From contig NZ_PGEN01000001.1 of the NCBI RefSeq assembly GCF_002797435.1, forward strand, positions 558,001-622,000: 64,000 nt of DNA. The letters run 5' to 3'. This stretch comes from Sphingomonas koreensis (GTDB lineage: Bacteria; Pseudomonadota; Alphaproteobacteria; Sphingomonadales; Sphingomonadaceae). Each line of letters opens with the position of its first letter. Within the stretch, counting starts at the first letter, position 1. The notes under the pieces are model-generated. The model was not told the DNA's origin. It saw only the letters and a list, made by a program, of their open reading frames with translations, and ran no database searches. The position numbers were made by a program, and so were the translations under genes. Shown piece by piece: positions 1 to 7,999 of this stretch.

Positions 1-833
1 GTGCCGCAGGCGTGAAGCTCCACGCCCCCGCGCCATCGGCGGTGGTGGTGCCGATCGCCGTGCCGTTGTTGTAGATGGTGATCGTGGCATTGGCCTCGGC
101 GCCCGTCCCCGATAGCGTCGGGGTGGTGTCGTCGGTGACGCCGCCATTGCTCACGCTGCCCAGCACCGCCCCGACATTGTCGGCGATATCGCCGATCGTC
201 GGCACCGCCGGCGCGCTGGTGTCGATGGTGATCGCATAGGCAGCCGATTGCGCGCTGGCATTGCCCGCGGCGTCGGTCGCCGAGACGGTGAAGCTATGCG
301 CACCCGGCGGCAGTGCCGCGGGCGTGAAGCTCCACGCCCCCGCGCCATCGGCGGTGGTCGTGCCGATCGCCGTGCCGTTGTTGTAGATGGTGATCGTGGC
401 ATTGGCCTCGGCGCCCGTCCCCGACAGCGTCGGGGTGGTATCGTCGGTGACGCCGCCATTGCTCACGCTGCCGAGCACCGCCCCGACATTGTCGGCGATA
501 TCGCCGATCGTCGGCACCGCCGGGACGCTGGTGTCGATGGTGATCGCATAGGCAGCCGATTGCGCGCTGGCATTGCCCGCGGCGTCGGTCGCCGAGACGG
601 TGAAGCTGTGCGCACCCGGCGGCAGTGCCGCGGGCGTGAAGCTCCACGCCCCCGCGCCATCGGCGGTGGTCGTGCCGATCGCCGTGCCGTTGTTGTAGAT
701 GGTGATCGTGGCATTGGCCTCGGCGCCCGTCCCCGACAGTGTCGGGGTGGTATCGTCGGTGACGCCGCCATTGCTCACGCTGCCCAGCACCGCCCCGACA
801 TTGTCGGCGATATCGCCGATCGTCGGTACCGCG
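1..833 (-). repeat. 312-bp near-identical tandem repeats coding for 104-aa Ig-like domains
   Basis: The same sequence recurs with an exact 312-bp period. The gtgaagct text begins at 12, 324 and 636, and the units differ at only a handful of positions (for example ctatgc/ctgtgc in the codons for the HSF segment). The array has about 2.7 units in view and continues past the left edge. The homology ends near 833, where the sequence diverges into the 83-aa repeat type. The period is a multiple of three, so copy-number change keeps the adhesin in frame. Confidence 0.93.
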
Positions 834-2095
834 GGCGCCAGGGAATCGATCACGATGCTGGCGGGTGGCGATACATTGCCGACGGCATCGGCCGCCGTCG
901 CGATCACCGTCGTATTGTTGGGGATGGGGCTAGCGGGTGTATAGCTCCAGTTACCCGAGCCGTTCGCGGTGGCGGTCGCGTCGACATCGCCATCCCCATC
1001 GAGATCAAGCCTGACGGTCGCGCCTGCTTCGGCCGTGCCGGTCAGCACGTCTCCGCGGCTGGGATTGATCGTCGGGGCAGGCGGCGCAAGGCGATCGACC
1101 ACAACGCTGCCCGGAGGCGAGACATTGCCGACGGCATCCGTCGCCGTCGCGGTCACCGTGGTACCATTGGCAACGGGGGTCGCGGGCGTATAGGTCCAGT
1201 TCCCCGTCCCGTTTGCCGTCACCGTGGCATCCACAGTGCCGTCATTGTTGAGATCGAGGCGAACCGTCGCGCCGGCCTCCGCCGTACCCGCGATCACACT
1301 GCCGTTGGTTGGATTGATGACGGGCGCAGCCGGCGCTGCGGCATCGACGGTGACGGTGGTCGGCGGCGAGACGTTGCCGGCGGCGTCTGCCGCCGTCACC
1401 CGTACCGTCACACCATTTGCAAGCGCGGTGGTCGGGGTGAAGGTCCAGTTCCCCGATGCATTGGCCGTGGTCGTCCCATCGACGCTTCCGTCGCCATTCA
1501 CGTCGATGCGGATGGTCGCACCGGCCTCTGCCGTGCCCGTCAGTTCCCGGCCATTGGTCGGCGCAACGGTGGGTGCTGCAGGAGGCGTCGTATCAACCGG
1601 CGGGCCGCCGGGGTTGGAGCCGCCGCCACCCCCACCGCCACCGCCACCCGCCGCGGCTGCCACGCCGCCGCCAACAAGCAACGCGCCCAATCCGGCGAGC
1701 AGCCCGCCGCTAAGGCCCCCGCCCGCAGCCGCGCCCGATGACAAAGGCTCGAACGAATAGCCAAGCGCCTCTACGGAGTTGTCGGTAGGGAGATGACACG
1801 AACGCTCGCTCAACGCAGCGCGCCATTGTCCTCCCTCCCCTGGCTCGACAAAGACCACTTCAGGGATCGTTTCAGCGGGACAGTTGAAATAGCGATCGAG
1901 CCGCACCGTCGTGCCGTCGACGAACCGCAAGATGAGGTCATCCCCCTCTCGCACCATTTCCGCAAGCTCGCTGCGCGCAGCCGTAACCTTGATCCGCGCC
2001 GCATCTTCTATGGGTATAGTGGCATTCTTCTGTTGCACCAGGTGAGCTTCGACAGCTCCAGCTTTACGAGGCGTGATTTCGATACGCTTTTCCAT
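1..2095 (-). CDS. BapA-prefix giant adhesin with Ig-like tandem repeats (N-terminal part, runs off left edge)
   Basis: A large surface adhesin, probably for biofilm attachment. Only the first ~698 residues are in the window. It starts at ATG 2095 (MEKRIEITPRK), preceded by an AGGGGA Shine-Dalgarno about 7 nt upstream. Residues ~1-130 resemble the BapA/Bap/LapF prefix-like domain that opens such adhesins (a charged beta-rich head with EIVFVEP-like text). A Gly/Ala-rich hydrophobic stretch with a poly-Gly run follows at ~135-165. Next come three 83-residue Ig-like repeats (motifs GTAEAGAT, NGTGNWTYTP, DAVGNVSPP), then a longer 104-residue Ig-like type repeated nearly identically to the edge. 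There is no classical signal peptide; the family is exported by type I secretion, with the signal at the missing C-terminus. The transporter is not in the window. Family assignment is from pattern recognition; the repeat structure is directly visible. Confidence 0.85.
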   Translation of the reverse strand, partial: MEKRIEITPRKAGAVEAHLVQQKNATIPIEDAARIKVTAARSELAEMVREGDDLILRFVDGTTVRLDRYFNCPAETIPEVVFVEPGEGGQWRAALSERSCHLPTDNSVEALGYSFEPLSSGAAAGGGLSGGLLAGLGALLVGGGVAAAAGGGGGGGGGGSNPGGPPVDTTPPAAPTVAPTNGRELTGTAEAGATIRIDVNGDGSVDGTTTANASGNWTFTPTTALANGVTVRVTAADAAGNVSPPTTVTVDAAAPAAPVINPTNGSVIAGTAEAGATVRLDLNNDGTVDATVTANGTGNWTYTPATPVANGTTVTATATDAVGNVSPPGSVVVDRLAPPAPTINPSRGDVLTGTAEAGATVRLDLDGDGDVDATATANGSGNWSYTPASPIPNNTTVIATAADAVGNVSPPASIVIDSLAPAVPTIGDIADNVGAVLGSVSNGGVTDDTTPTLSGTGAEANATITIYNNGTAIGTTTADGAGAWSFTPAALPPGAHSFTVSATDAAGNASAQSAAYAITIDTSVPAVPTIGDIADNVGAVLGSVSNGGVTDDTTPTLSGTGAEANATITIYNNGTAIGTTTADGAGAWSFTPAALPPGAHSFTVSATDAAGNASAQSAAYAITIDTSAPAVPTIGDIADNVGAVLGSVSNGGVTDDTTPTLSGTGAEANATITIYNNGTAIGTTTADGAGAWSFTPAA
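836..1583 (-). repeat. Three diverged 249-bp (83-aa) Ig-like repeats
   Basis: The attgcc text in the AGNVSPP-coding segment recurs at 875, 1124 and 1373, an exact 249-bp spacing. Each unit encodes TNG..xxGTAEAGATxRxDxxxDGxVD, then NWT/SYTP and DAxGNVSPP. These copies are clearly more diverged from each other than the adjacent 312-bp units, which suggests an older array. Confidence 0.88.
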
Positions 2096-2741
2096 ATCTA
2101 ATCCCCTATGTGCGACAAAAAGATCAAATCAGATGCACGAACTACCCCAAAATCTTATAGTAATATCAATATTAACTAATCCAGATCGGATGTAAAACCG
2201 ACCTTACCAGTATCGATCCAATGCAATTTGCACATTGCAAAAGGCATTTCTGATTCGATAATCTACAAACACCCGCAGAACTTTAAATATGATAAGGAAT
2301 CTCAGCAGCAAGTTACGAATTCCTTAACAAGCCATGTCCTGAACTAAACATCCGTGATCGGCACTCATCATACCATCATACAACAAACAAGCCGTGACGA
2401 CTTTGACGGCGGCGATGCCGAAGCGGAAGGCGCGGCGCTTTAATGGCGAGCAGAATGTCTCTGCGAACCCCTGCACACGTAAATATGCGCGATGCGAGAG
2501 CCTGCTGACCTCGGTCAGTCGCTGAGGTAGCTGCGTGACGATCTGCTCAGACTCGCGACGCACGGGCAGGCGCGACTCGCAGTGGCTGACGGCAGACGCG
2601 CGTGCGCCGTCCCGGCCTAGACCGGTTCCGGCCCTGAGGAGCTGATCACCCGGGCAACCGGCAGCGGCGGGAGCCCCTCACCCGATCTCCACGATGGGAT
2701 CGCGGTGCGCGTGCCCGCGGCGCCTTATGCGTAATCCAACC
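2096..2741. other. Intergenic region: AT-rich adhesin leader, then GC-rich stretch without a recognisable gene
   Basis: From 2100 to about 2340 the DNA is markedly AT-rich compared with its surroundings. It should hold the promoter and upstream region of the adhesin gene; no operator could be assigned. From 2340 to 2741 base composition returns to normal. A 79-codon minus-strand reading frame at 2324-2563 looks like nothing I recognise, has no clear ribosome site and could be a decayed gene. No hairpin with a T-run was seen after the oxidoreductase stop at 2742. Confidence 0.6.
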
Positions 2742-4424
2742 TCATGTGCCGGCGCTGCGCAGCGTGCGGACCGCGTGGTCCGCCGCCCGGACGGTGAGCG
2801 CCATGAAGGTGAGCGAAGGGTTCACGCACGAAACCGATGCCATCTGCGCCCCGTCGGTCACGTACAGGTTCGAGGCGTCGTGCGCCTGACTCCAGCTGTT
2901 GAGGACCGAGCTGCGCGGATCGGCGCCCATACGCGCGCCACCCATTTCGTGGATGGCGTCACCTGGAACATGCTCGCCTTCCCAGCTGCGCACACTGCCC
3001 AGACCCGCCGCCTTGAGCATCGCCTCGCCCTGCGTCCTGGCGTCGGCCATCATGCGCAGCTCGTTCTCACGAAAACGGACATCGAAGCGCATCAGCGGAA
3101 CCCCGAAGCGATCGACCTTGTCCGCGTGCAACGAAACCGAGTTGTCGCGATAGGGCAGGCACTCGCCAAACGCGCTGATATGGAACTTCCACGGCGCGTA
3201 CTTGCGCATGCCGTGCTTCATCGACGCACCGAAACCGACCGGGGGTGCAACATCGCGATGGGCGCCGCCCTGATAGCCATAGCCGCGCTTGAAGCCGAGA
3301 TTCTCGTCAGCACCGATATTGCGGAAGCGCGGAATGTAGATCCCGCCCGGGCGCCGGCCATATTCGATATACTCGCTCATGCCGGGGATTTCCCCTTCGA
3401 TACCGACGCGGAAGATGTGATCCATCACATATTTGCCGAGCGTTCCGCTTGAATCGAAATGGCTGCGGCCGCTGCCGGCTGCCCGCGAGTTCATCAGGAT
3501 CTGGGTCGAAGCCATCGCCGAAGCACAGAGGAAGACGAGGTCGGCGTTGACCACTTCCGCCTGACGGGTCCTGGCATCGACGAAGCGCACGCCGGTCACG
3601 CGCTTCCTCACCGGATCATATTCGAGATTGGTGACGACCGCATCGGACCGGAGCGTCAGCCGCCCGGTCGCGCGTGCAGCCGGCAGCGTCACCGCCTGGG
3701 TCGAGAAATAGGCGCCGAACGAGCAGCCATTGCCGCACTGATTGCGCATCTGGCACTTCGTCCGGTTCTGTTCGGGCTTGTCCTCGGTCAGGTTGGACAG
3801 GCGCGCGTTGATCAGCTTGCGGCCCGGGAACTGGGTCTCAAGCCGCTGCTTCACCCATTTCTCCGCGATGTTCATCGGCATCGGCGGCTGGAACTCGCTG
3901 TCGGGAAGCTGGGGCAGATTCTCGCGCGAGCCGGAGACGCCGATATAGTTCTCGACCTTGCTGTACCAGGGCGCGATATCGTCATAGCGGATCGGCCAGT
4001 CGCCATCGATGCCCTCGCGCTTGTTGGCCTCGAAATCGTCGGCACTCCAGCGGAAGCTCCACCGCCCCCAGATCAGCGACTTGCCGCCGACGGCACCGGG
4101 CCGGATCCAGAAGAACTTGCTGCCTTCGTCATGGGCATAGGGGTTCAGCCGGTCGTCATTGTAGAAACGCCGGTTGCTGGGCGCGACATAGCCGTTCTTT
4201 GCGATGAAATAGTCGCTCTCGATCAGCGGCTTGGGCATGATGTTGCGTGCCGGGACCTCATAGGCCGGCTTGCCGTCATAGGTGTAGTCCTCGCCATGCT
4301 CGACCATCACGCCGCGATCGAGCATCAGCACGCGCAGGCCCTTCTCGGTGAGTTCCTTCGCCGCAAAGCCCCCGCTGACGCCGGACCCGATGACGATCGC
4401 ATCAAACCTGTTGGTCGAAGCCAT
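2742..4424 (-). CDS. GMC-family FAD oxidoreductase, probable glucoside 3-dehydrogenase large subunit
   Basis: The 560-aa flavoprotein subunit probably oxidises the C3 hydroxyl of a glycoside to a 3-keto-glycoside in the periplasm. It has an N-terminal Rossmann FAD motif (VIGSGVSGGFAAKEL, ~10-25), a CGNGCSFGAYFSTQ segment, the HEMGGARMG segment near the C-terminus and the closing NPSLTFMAL. The start at ATG 4424 is chosen because the open frame upstream would run into the neighbouring isomerase gene. It has no export signal of its own. In fructose and glucoside 3-dehydrogenases the FAD subunit is carried out by a small subunit with a Tat signal, and such a small subunit is encoded at 5272-5841. 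It is the last gene of the 11465-2742 cluster. Substrate is inferred from the DUF1080 neighbour; gluconate or sorbosone-type dehydrogenase is the alternative. Confidence 0.86.
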   Translation of the reverse strand: MASTNRFDAIVIGSGVSGGFAAKELTEKGLRVLMLDRGVMVEHGEDYTYDGKPAYEVPARNIMPKPLIESDYFIAKNGYVAPSNRRFYNDDRLNPYAHDEGSKFFWIRPGAVGGKSLIWGRWSFRWSADDFEANKREGIDGDWPIRYDDIAPWYSKVENYIGVSGSRENLPQLPDSEFQPPMPMNIAEKWVKQRLETQFPGRKLINARLSNLTEDKPEQNRTKCQMRNQCGNGCSFGAYFSTQAVTLPAARATGRLTLRSDAVVTNLEYDPVRKRVTGVRFVDARTRQAEVVNADLVFLCASAMASTQILMNSRAAGSGRSHFDSSGTLGKYVMDHIFRVGIEGEIPGMSEYIEYGRRPGGIYIPRFRNIGADENLGFKRGYGYQGGAHRDVAPPVGFGASMKHGMRKYAPWKFHISAFGECLPYRDNSVSLHADKVDRFGVPLMRFDVRFRENELRMMADARTQGEAMLKAAGLGSVRSWEGEHVPGDAIHEMGGARMGADPRSSVLNSWSQAHDASNLYVTDGAQMASVSCVNPSLTFMALTVRAADHAVRTLRSAGT

Positions 4425-4444
4425 AACCCAATACTCCTGTACGG

Positions 4445-5275
4445 TCAGAAGCGCAGCGCGCGCAGCGTCTGGAAACTCGTGGTGACGTCGGGAAGATAGG
4501 GCGCGGGTGCCTGGTCGTTCTCGACGTAGAAATGGCGCACGCCCGCACTGCCCTTGCGCTTGAACAGCGCCGCGAAATCGATCGTGCCGGCGCCGACCGC
4601 GACCATCCCGCCATCGGCGCGCATATCCTTGACGTGATAGGCATAGAGCCGGCTCGACAGGCGGTCGATCAGCGCGCCCGCATCCTCGCCGGCCTTCACC
4701 GCCCAGAACAGGTCGAGCTCGATCTTCACCAGCGCGGGATCGGTTTCCCTGAGCAGCTGCTCGAACAGGCTGACGCCGCCCGGCTTCAGCGTGAATTCGA
4801 AATCGTGATTGTGGTAGGCGAAGCCGAGCCCCGCCTTTTTGAGCTCCGCAGCGAAGCGCGCGATGTTCGGCAGCGCCGCCTGCCATCCCGGACCGGTGCG
4901 ATGCTCGTCGGTCATGTAGGGCAGGATGATCGTGTCGGCACCGAGCGTCTTGGCGAGACCGACCTGCCGCTCGAACTGGCCGAGCAGCGCGTCATAGCCG
5001 ACATGGATCGACGGCGCCTTCAGGCCGAGCCGGTCGAGCGTCGCGCGCAGCATGACGGGGTCCATCGCGTCATAGCCACCCCCGCCGAACTCGACCTCGC
5101 GATAGCCGATGCGTGCGACCTGCTCGAGCGTGCCGGCCGGGTCCTTCGCGAAGATCTCGCGCAGCGTGTAGAGCTGAAGACCGATCGCCCTGCGCGGTGC
5201 GGCGGCGGCAGCGGGGAAACAGGCAAGCGCGGCGGCCGCCGCAGCGCCTGCGAGCACGGTTCTGCGTGCGATCAT
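4445..5275 (-). CDS. Exported sugar phosphate isomerase/epimerase-like TIM barrel
   Basis: This 276-aa AP-endonuclease-2/xylose-isomerase-like TIM barrel has a Tat-type leader (ARRTVLAG followed by an Ala-rich hydrophobic core), so it should act in the periplasm. The barrel holds the usual acidic/His metal positions: REVEFGG, NHDFEF, KIELDLFWAV, HVKDM. Such proteins epimerise, isomerise or dehydrate keto-sugars. In this cluster it probably acts on the 3-keto-sugar released by the DUF1080 protein. ATG 5275 overlaps the upstream stop (ATGA, 4 nt), indicating translational coupling. The exact reaction is not readable from sequence. Confidence 0.8.
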   Translation of the reverse strand: MIARRTVLAGAAAAAALACFPAAAAAPRRAIGLQLYTLREIFAKDPAGTLEQVARIGYREVEFGGGGYDAMDPVMLRATLDRLGLKAPSIHVGYDALLGQFERQVGLAKTLGADTIILPYMTDEHRTGPGWQAALPNIARFAAELKKAGLGFAYHNHDFEFTLKPGGVSLFEQLLRETDPALVKIELDLFWAVKAGEDAGALIDRLSSRLYAYHVKDMRADGGMVAVGAGTIDFAALFKRKGSAGVRHFYVENDQAPAPYLPDVTTSFQTLRALRF

Positions 5276-5841
5276 GCGGAATACACCTTGTTGATCTGAG
5301 AGTAGAGAAACTCGCCGTTATACTCGCCCGGCACCGGGAGATATTCGCGCTCCTGCGTCATCCCGATCTCGGACGTGTAATAGCCGACGATGACGAGCTG
5401 CCGGAAAGGCTCGAAGAACGCGTCGGCTCCAGGGAGCTGCCTGTTCATGGCCAGCGTGAGCAGCGCGTCCAGCTGCTCCGCTGTCGCCTTGGCCGCAGAC
5501 ACGCCATGGTCGCGCAGGCTGCGCGCCTCGATCGCATCCAGCCCCGCGATGATCGGCACCCGATCGCCCGGCAGCGCCCAGTCGGCCAGCATCTTCTCGA
5601 TGAAGTCCGGCACCCCGGCGGCGATCGCGCCTGGAGTATCGGTGGCCGGGATGACACGATCGCTCAGCGCAGACATCGCCGCGCGCTGCACGGGGGTGAA
5701 CACCCGAACGCTCGGCGGACCTTCGGAAATGGCGGGGATATCCGCCCCGCGCGGCGCGCCGGCCGCACGCGCGAGCGGCGCGTACAGCGATGCGCCGAAC
5801 ATGGCAGTGACGCCCGCCAGCGCGGTTCTGCGGTTGATCAT
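5272..5841 (-). CDS. Gluconate 2-dehydrogenase subunit 3-like small subunit with Tat signal
   Basis: The 189-aa protein has a twin-arginine leader (INRRTALAG, then a hydrophobic core ending ARA), followed by the small-subunit fold of FAD-dependent membrane/periplasmic sugar dehydrogenases (RVFTPVQRAAMSALSDRVIP, later QLVIVGYYTSEIGM). In this family it stabilises the GMC catalytic subunit and carries it across the membrane on the Tat pathway. The catalytic partner is at 2742-4424, with an isomerase gene between them. It overlaps the upstream DUF1080 gene and the downstream isomerase by ATGA, so the three are translationally coupled. Confidence 0.86.
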   Translation of the reverse strand: MINRRTALAGVTAMFGASLYAPLARAAGAPRGADIPAISEGPPSVRVFTPVQRAAMSALSDRVIPATDTPGAIAAGVPDFIEKMLADWALPGDRVPIIAGLDAIEARSLRDHGVSAAKATAEQLDALLTLAMNRQLPGADAFFEPFRQLVIVGYYTSEIGMTQEREYLPVPGEYNGEFLYSQINKVYSA

Positions 5842-6653
5842 TTGGCTTCTCCGGGCAGATCGTGATCGACGGCGGCTTCGGGCAGCGGGCGTACCCAGAT
5901 GTTGCGGAACGAGACCGGCGATCCGTGATCCTGCAGCTGAAGCGGCGCCGCATCGGGGTGCGCCTGATAGGCCGCGACCTTGCGCCACACCGTCGTGCCG
6001 AGCAGCGCCTGCCGGTTCTGCACCAGCACGCCGTTCAGGAACGCCGTGACATAGGCCGGGCGAAGCAGCTTGCCGTCCGCGGCAAAGCGCGGCCGCTCGA
6101 ATACGATGTCGTAGCTTTGCCACTCGCCGGGCTTGCGCGCAGCGTTCACCAGCGGCGGCTTCCACCCATAGGCGGCGCCGACCGTGCCGTCGGCATAGGT
6201 GGGGTTCCGATACCCGTCGAGGATCTGCACCTCGTAGCGCTGCATGAACCACACGCCGCTATTGCCGCGATCCTGCGACGTGTCCTTGGGCGGGTTGGGC
6301 GAACGGAATTCGAGATGGAGCTGGACGTCGCCGAAGCTCTGACGCGAAACAAGATTGTTGTCGCCGCCGCCCGCCGGACGCGGCGGCACCGTCATCACGC
6401 CGCCGGCGACGGTCCACGGCGCCAGCTGGCCTTGCCATGCGTCCGGGGACAGGACGATCGCGTCGGAGGGTGCGCCCCCCGGCAGCGTCGCTGGCGTCAC
6501 CACCACGGGCGCCGGGCGGTCCGCATCATGGACTCGCCATTTGCCGTCGGGCAGCATCGGCGTGTCCCTGAACCCCGGCTTTTCCTGCGCGGATGCGCCG
6601 GCGACCGCGATCCATGCGGCCATCAGGCAACCGGCCTTGCGCATGCGCGTCAT
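5838..6653 (-). CDS. Exported DUF1080 protein (3-keto-disaccharide hydrolase domain)
   Basis: This 271-aa protein has a Sec-type signal peptide ending GASAQ (~23) and a single DUF1080/PF06439 beta-jelly-roll domain. Recognisable elements are LHLEFRSPNPP, a GNSGVWFMQRYEVQILDG block and a C-terminal LQLQDHGSPVSFRNIWVRPL. Members of this family are described as 3-keto-disaccharide hydrolases/lyases that cleave the glycosidic bond after C3 oxidation. That fits the dehydrogenase genes beside it and is the main evidence for a keto-glycoside pathway. ATG 6653 overlaps the upstream stop. An in-frame ATG at 6644 is an alternative start. Confidence 0.87.
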   Translation of the reverse strand: MTRMRKAGCLMAAWIAVAGASAQEKPGFRDTPMLPDGKWRVHDADRPAPVVVTPATLPGGAPSDAIVLSPDAWQGQLAPWTVAGGVMTVPPRPAGGGDNNLVSRQSFGDVQLHLEFRSPNPPKDTSQDRGNSGVWFMQRYEVQILDGYRNPTYADGTVGAAYGWKPPLVNAARKPGEWQSYDIVFERPRFAADGKLLRPAYVTAFLNGVLVQNRQALLGTTVWRKVAAYQAHPDAAPLQLQDHGSPVSFRNIWVRPLPEAAVDHDLPGEAK

Positions 6654-7573
6654 GCCTCTCCTCCTTGTCGATCGATGGTGCGATAGGCCGCGATCAGGCG
6701 CTCCTCACCGGCGCGGCCGGGTATCGAATTGCCATGCTCCATGCCGATCACGCCGGTGTAGTTGCGTGCGCGGAGCCAGCGGACGATCGTCGCATAGTTG
6801 ATCTCGCCGGTCCCGGGCTCCTTGCGGCCGGGATTGTCGCCGAACTGGAGATAGGCGATCTCTGGCCAGCAGGCATCGAGCGCGGGGATCAGATTCCCTG
6901 ACTGGATCTGCTCGTGATAGAGATCGGCGAGGATCTTGACCGCCGGGCTGTTCACGCCACGCGCCACGGCATAGCCCTGCGCGATCGTCCGCATGTATAC
7001 GCCGGGGTGATTGGTGCGCGTGTTCAGCGGCTCCATCACCATCGTCAGCTTGTGCGGCGCCATGATGTCGCCGGCGCGGCGCATGACGTCGATGAGCCGC
7101 GCGGTCTGAATATCGACCGGCACGCGCGGATCGAGGAACCCGGTCACCACGGTCATCTGCGTCGCGTTCAGCCTTTTCGCGACATCGACCGCATTGCGGA
7201 TATCGGCAAGAAACGCCTCGCGCTCGCCATCGTCGTTGCCGCCGAGCAGCGGCCGCGACTGTGCCCATTTCGGCATGCTCGCGACGAACACGCCCATGCG
7301 CATGCCGCGCTGGGCCAGCGCCCGCGCCATCCGCACTTGCTCGTCGACCGGACGGCCCGCGGCTTCATTGTCTTCCCACGCCCGGAAACCCTGATCGGCG
7401 GCGAAGGCGATCTGCTCGATCAGCCCGCCCCGGCTCGCGAAACTGCCCTCGTGCGGCGCATAAGCGAGCGAGAAACGGGCGGCATTGGACGCGGACTCGC
7501 GCGCGCCCGCCAGCGCTGCGAGCGGCAGCGCCGCCCCTCCCGCAAGCAGGCTTCTGCGCGCGATCGGCGGCAT
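6650..7573 (-). CDS. Exported hydroxypyruvate-isomerase-like TIM barrel
   Basis: This 307-aa protein has a Tat-like leader (ARRSLLAGGAALPLAALAGA), then a xylose-isomerase-like TIM barrel. Motifs resembling the Hyi family include MVMEPLNTRTNHPG, ILADLYHEQI and a C-terminal GVIGMEHGNS. It is the second exported barrel of the cluster, so two successive isomerisation, epimerisation or dehydration steps may occur in the periplasm. The ATG at 7573 shares one base with the cytochrome stop (TGATG); a GTG at 7576 is an equally coupled alternative. Substrate is inferred only from context. Confidence 0.78.
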   Translation of the reverse strand: MPPIARRSLLAGGAALPLAALAGARESASNAARFSLAYAPHEGSFASRGGLIEQIAFAADQGFRAWEDNEAAGRPVDEQVRMARALAQRGMRMGVFVASMPKWAQSRPLLGGNDDGEREAFLADIRNAVDVAKRLNATQMTVVTGFLDPRVPVDIQTARLIDVMRRAGDIMAPHKLTMVMEPLNTRTNHPGVYMRTIAQGYAVARGVNSPAVKILADLYHEQIQSGNLIPALDACWPEIAYLQFGDNPGRKEPGTGEINYATIVRWLRARNYTGVIGMEHGNSIPGRAGEERLIAAYRTIDRQGGEA

Positions 7574-7956
7574 CACTTTGCGCTCTCGGCCTTCAGATAG
7601 GCGATGATCGCGGCGCGCTTCGCCGGATCGGGCGTGCCGATCGGCATCCGTGTTCCAGGAACCTTCTTGGACGGATTGGCAAGGAAGGCGTCGAGCGTCT
7701 TCTCATCCCATTTCAGCTTCGAGCCCTTGAGCGCCGCGGAATAGCTGACGCCCGGCACCGCCGCGGCAGGTTTGCCGATAATCCCGTAGAGATTGGGGCC
7801 GAGACCGTTCTTGCCGCCCTTGTTGGCGGTGTGGCAGGCGCGGCAGGCAGCAAAGGCTGCGGGCGCCCCGCTGGTCTGCGCAAAGCTGGGCGCGAGCGCC
7901 GCGCCCAATGCCGCCAGCGCCACCGCTCCCGTCGCCACACCCGCTACCAACTTCAT
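7573..7956 (-). CDS. Periplasmic class I cytochrome c
   Basis: The 127-aa monohaem cytochrome c has a signal peptide ending SFAQ, one CRACH haem site near residue 38 and a Met ligand in GTRMPIG. The fold (NGLGPNLYGIIG, KVPGTRM, AIIAYL at the C-terminus) matches small cytochromes of the c552/c550 group. It is the likely electron acceptor of the GMC dehydrogenase, linking glycoside oxidation to the respiratory chain. The ATG at 7956 follows a GGGAGAG ribosome site. The gene lies 43 nt after the reductase gene and is coupled to the downstream isomerase. Confidence 0.9.
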   Translation of the reverse strand: MKLVAGVATGAVALAALGAALAPSFAQTSGAPAAFAACRACHTANKGGKNGLGPNLYGIIGKPAAAVPGVSYSAALKGSKLKWDEKTLDAFLANPSKKVPGTRMPIGTPDPAKRAAIIAYLKAESAK

Positions 7957-7999
7957 CTCGTCTCTCCCAATCGCTTGCTTCTCTCGGTGACGGGCCGCC

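Noticed and set aside
248..1741. 497-codon plus-strand frame over the adhesin
   Set aside because: Its repeats simply mirror the adhesin repeats on the other strand; the minus-strand reading gives clear Ig-like domains.
2324..2563. 79-codon minus-strand frame
   Set aside because: No ribosome site and no resemblance to a known family; could be a gene remnant but cannot be supported as a gene.
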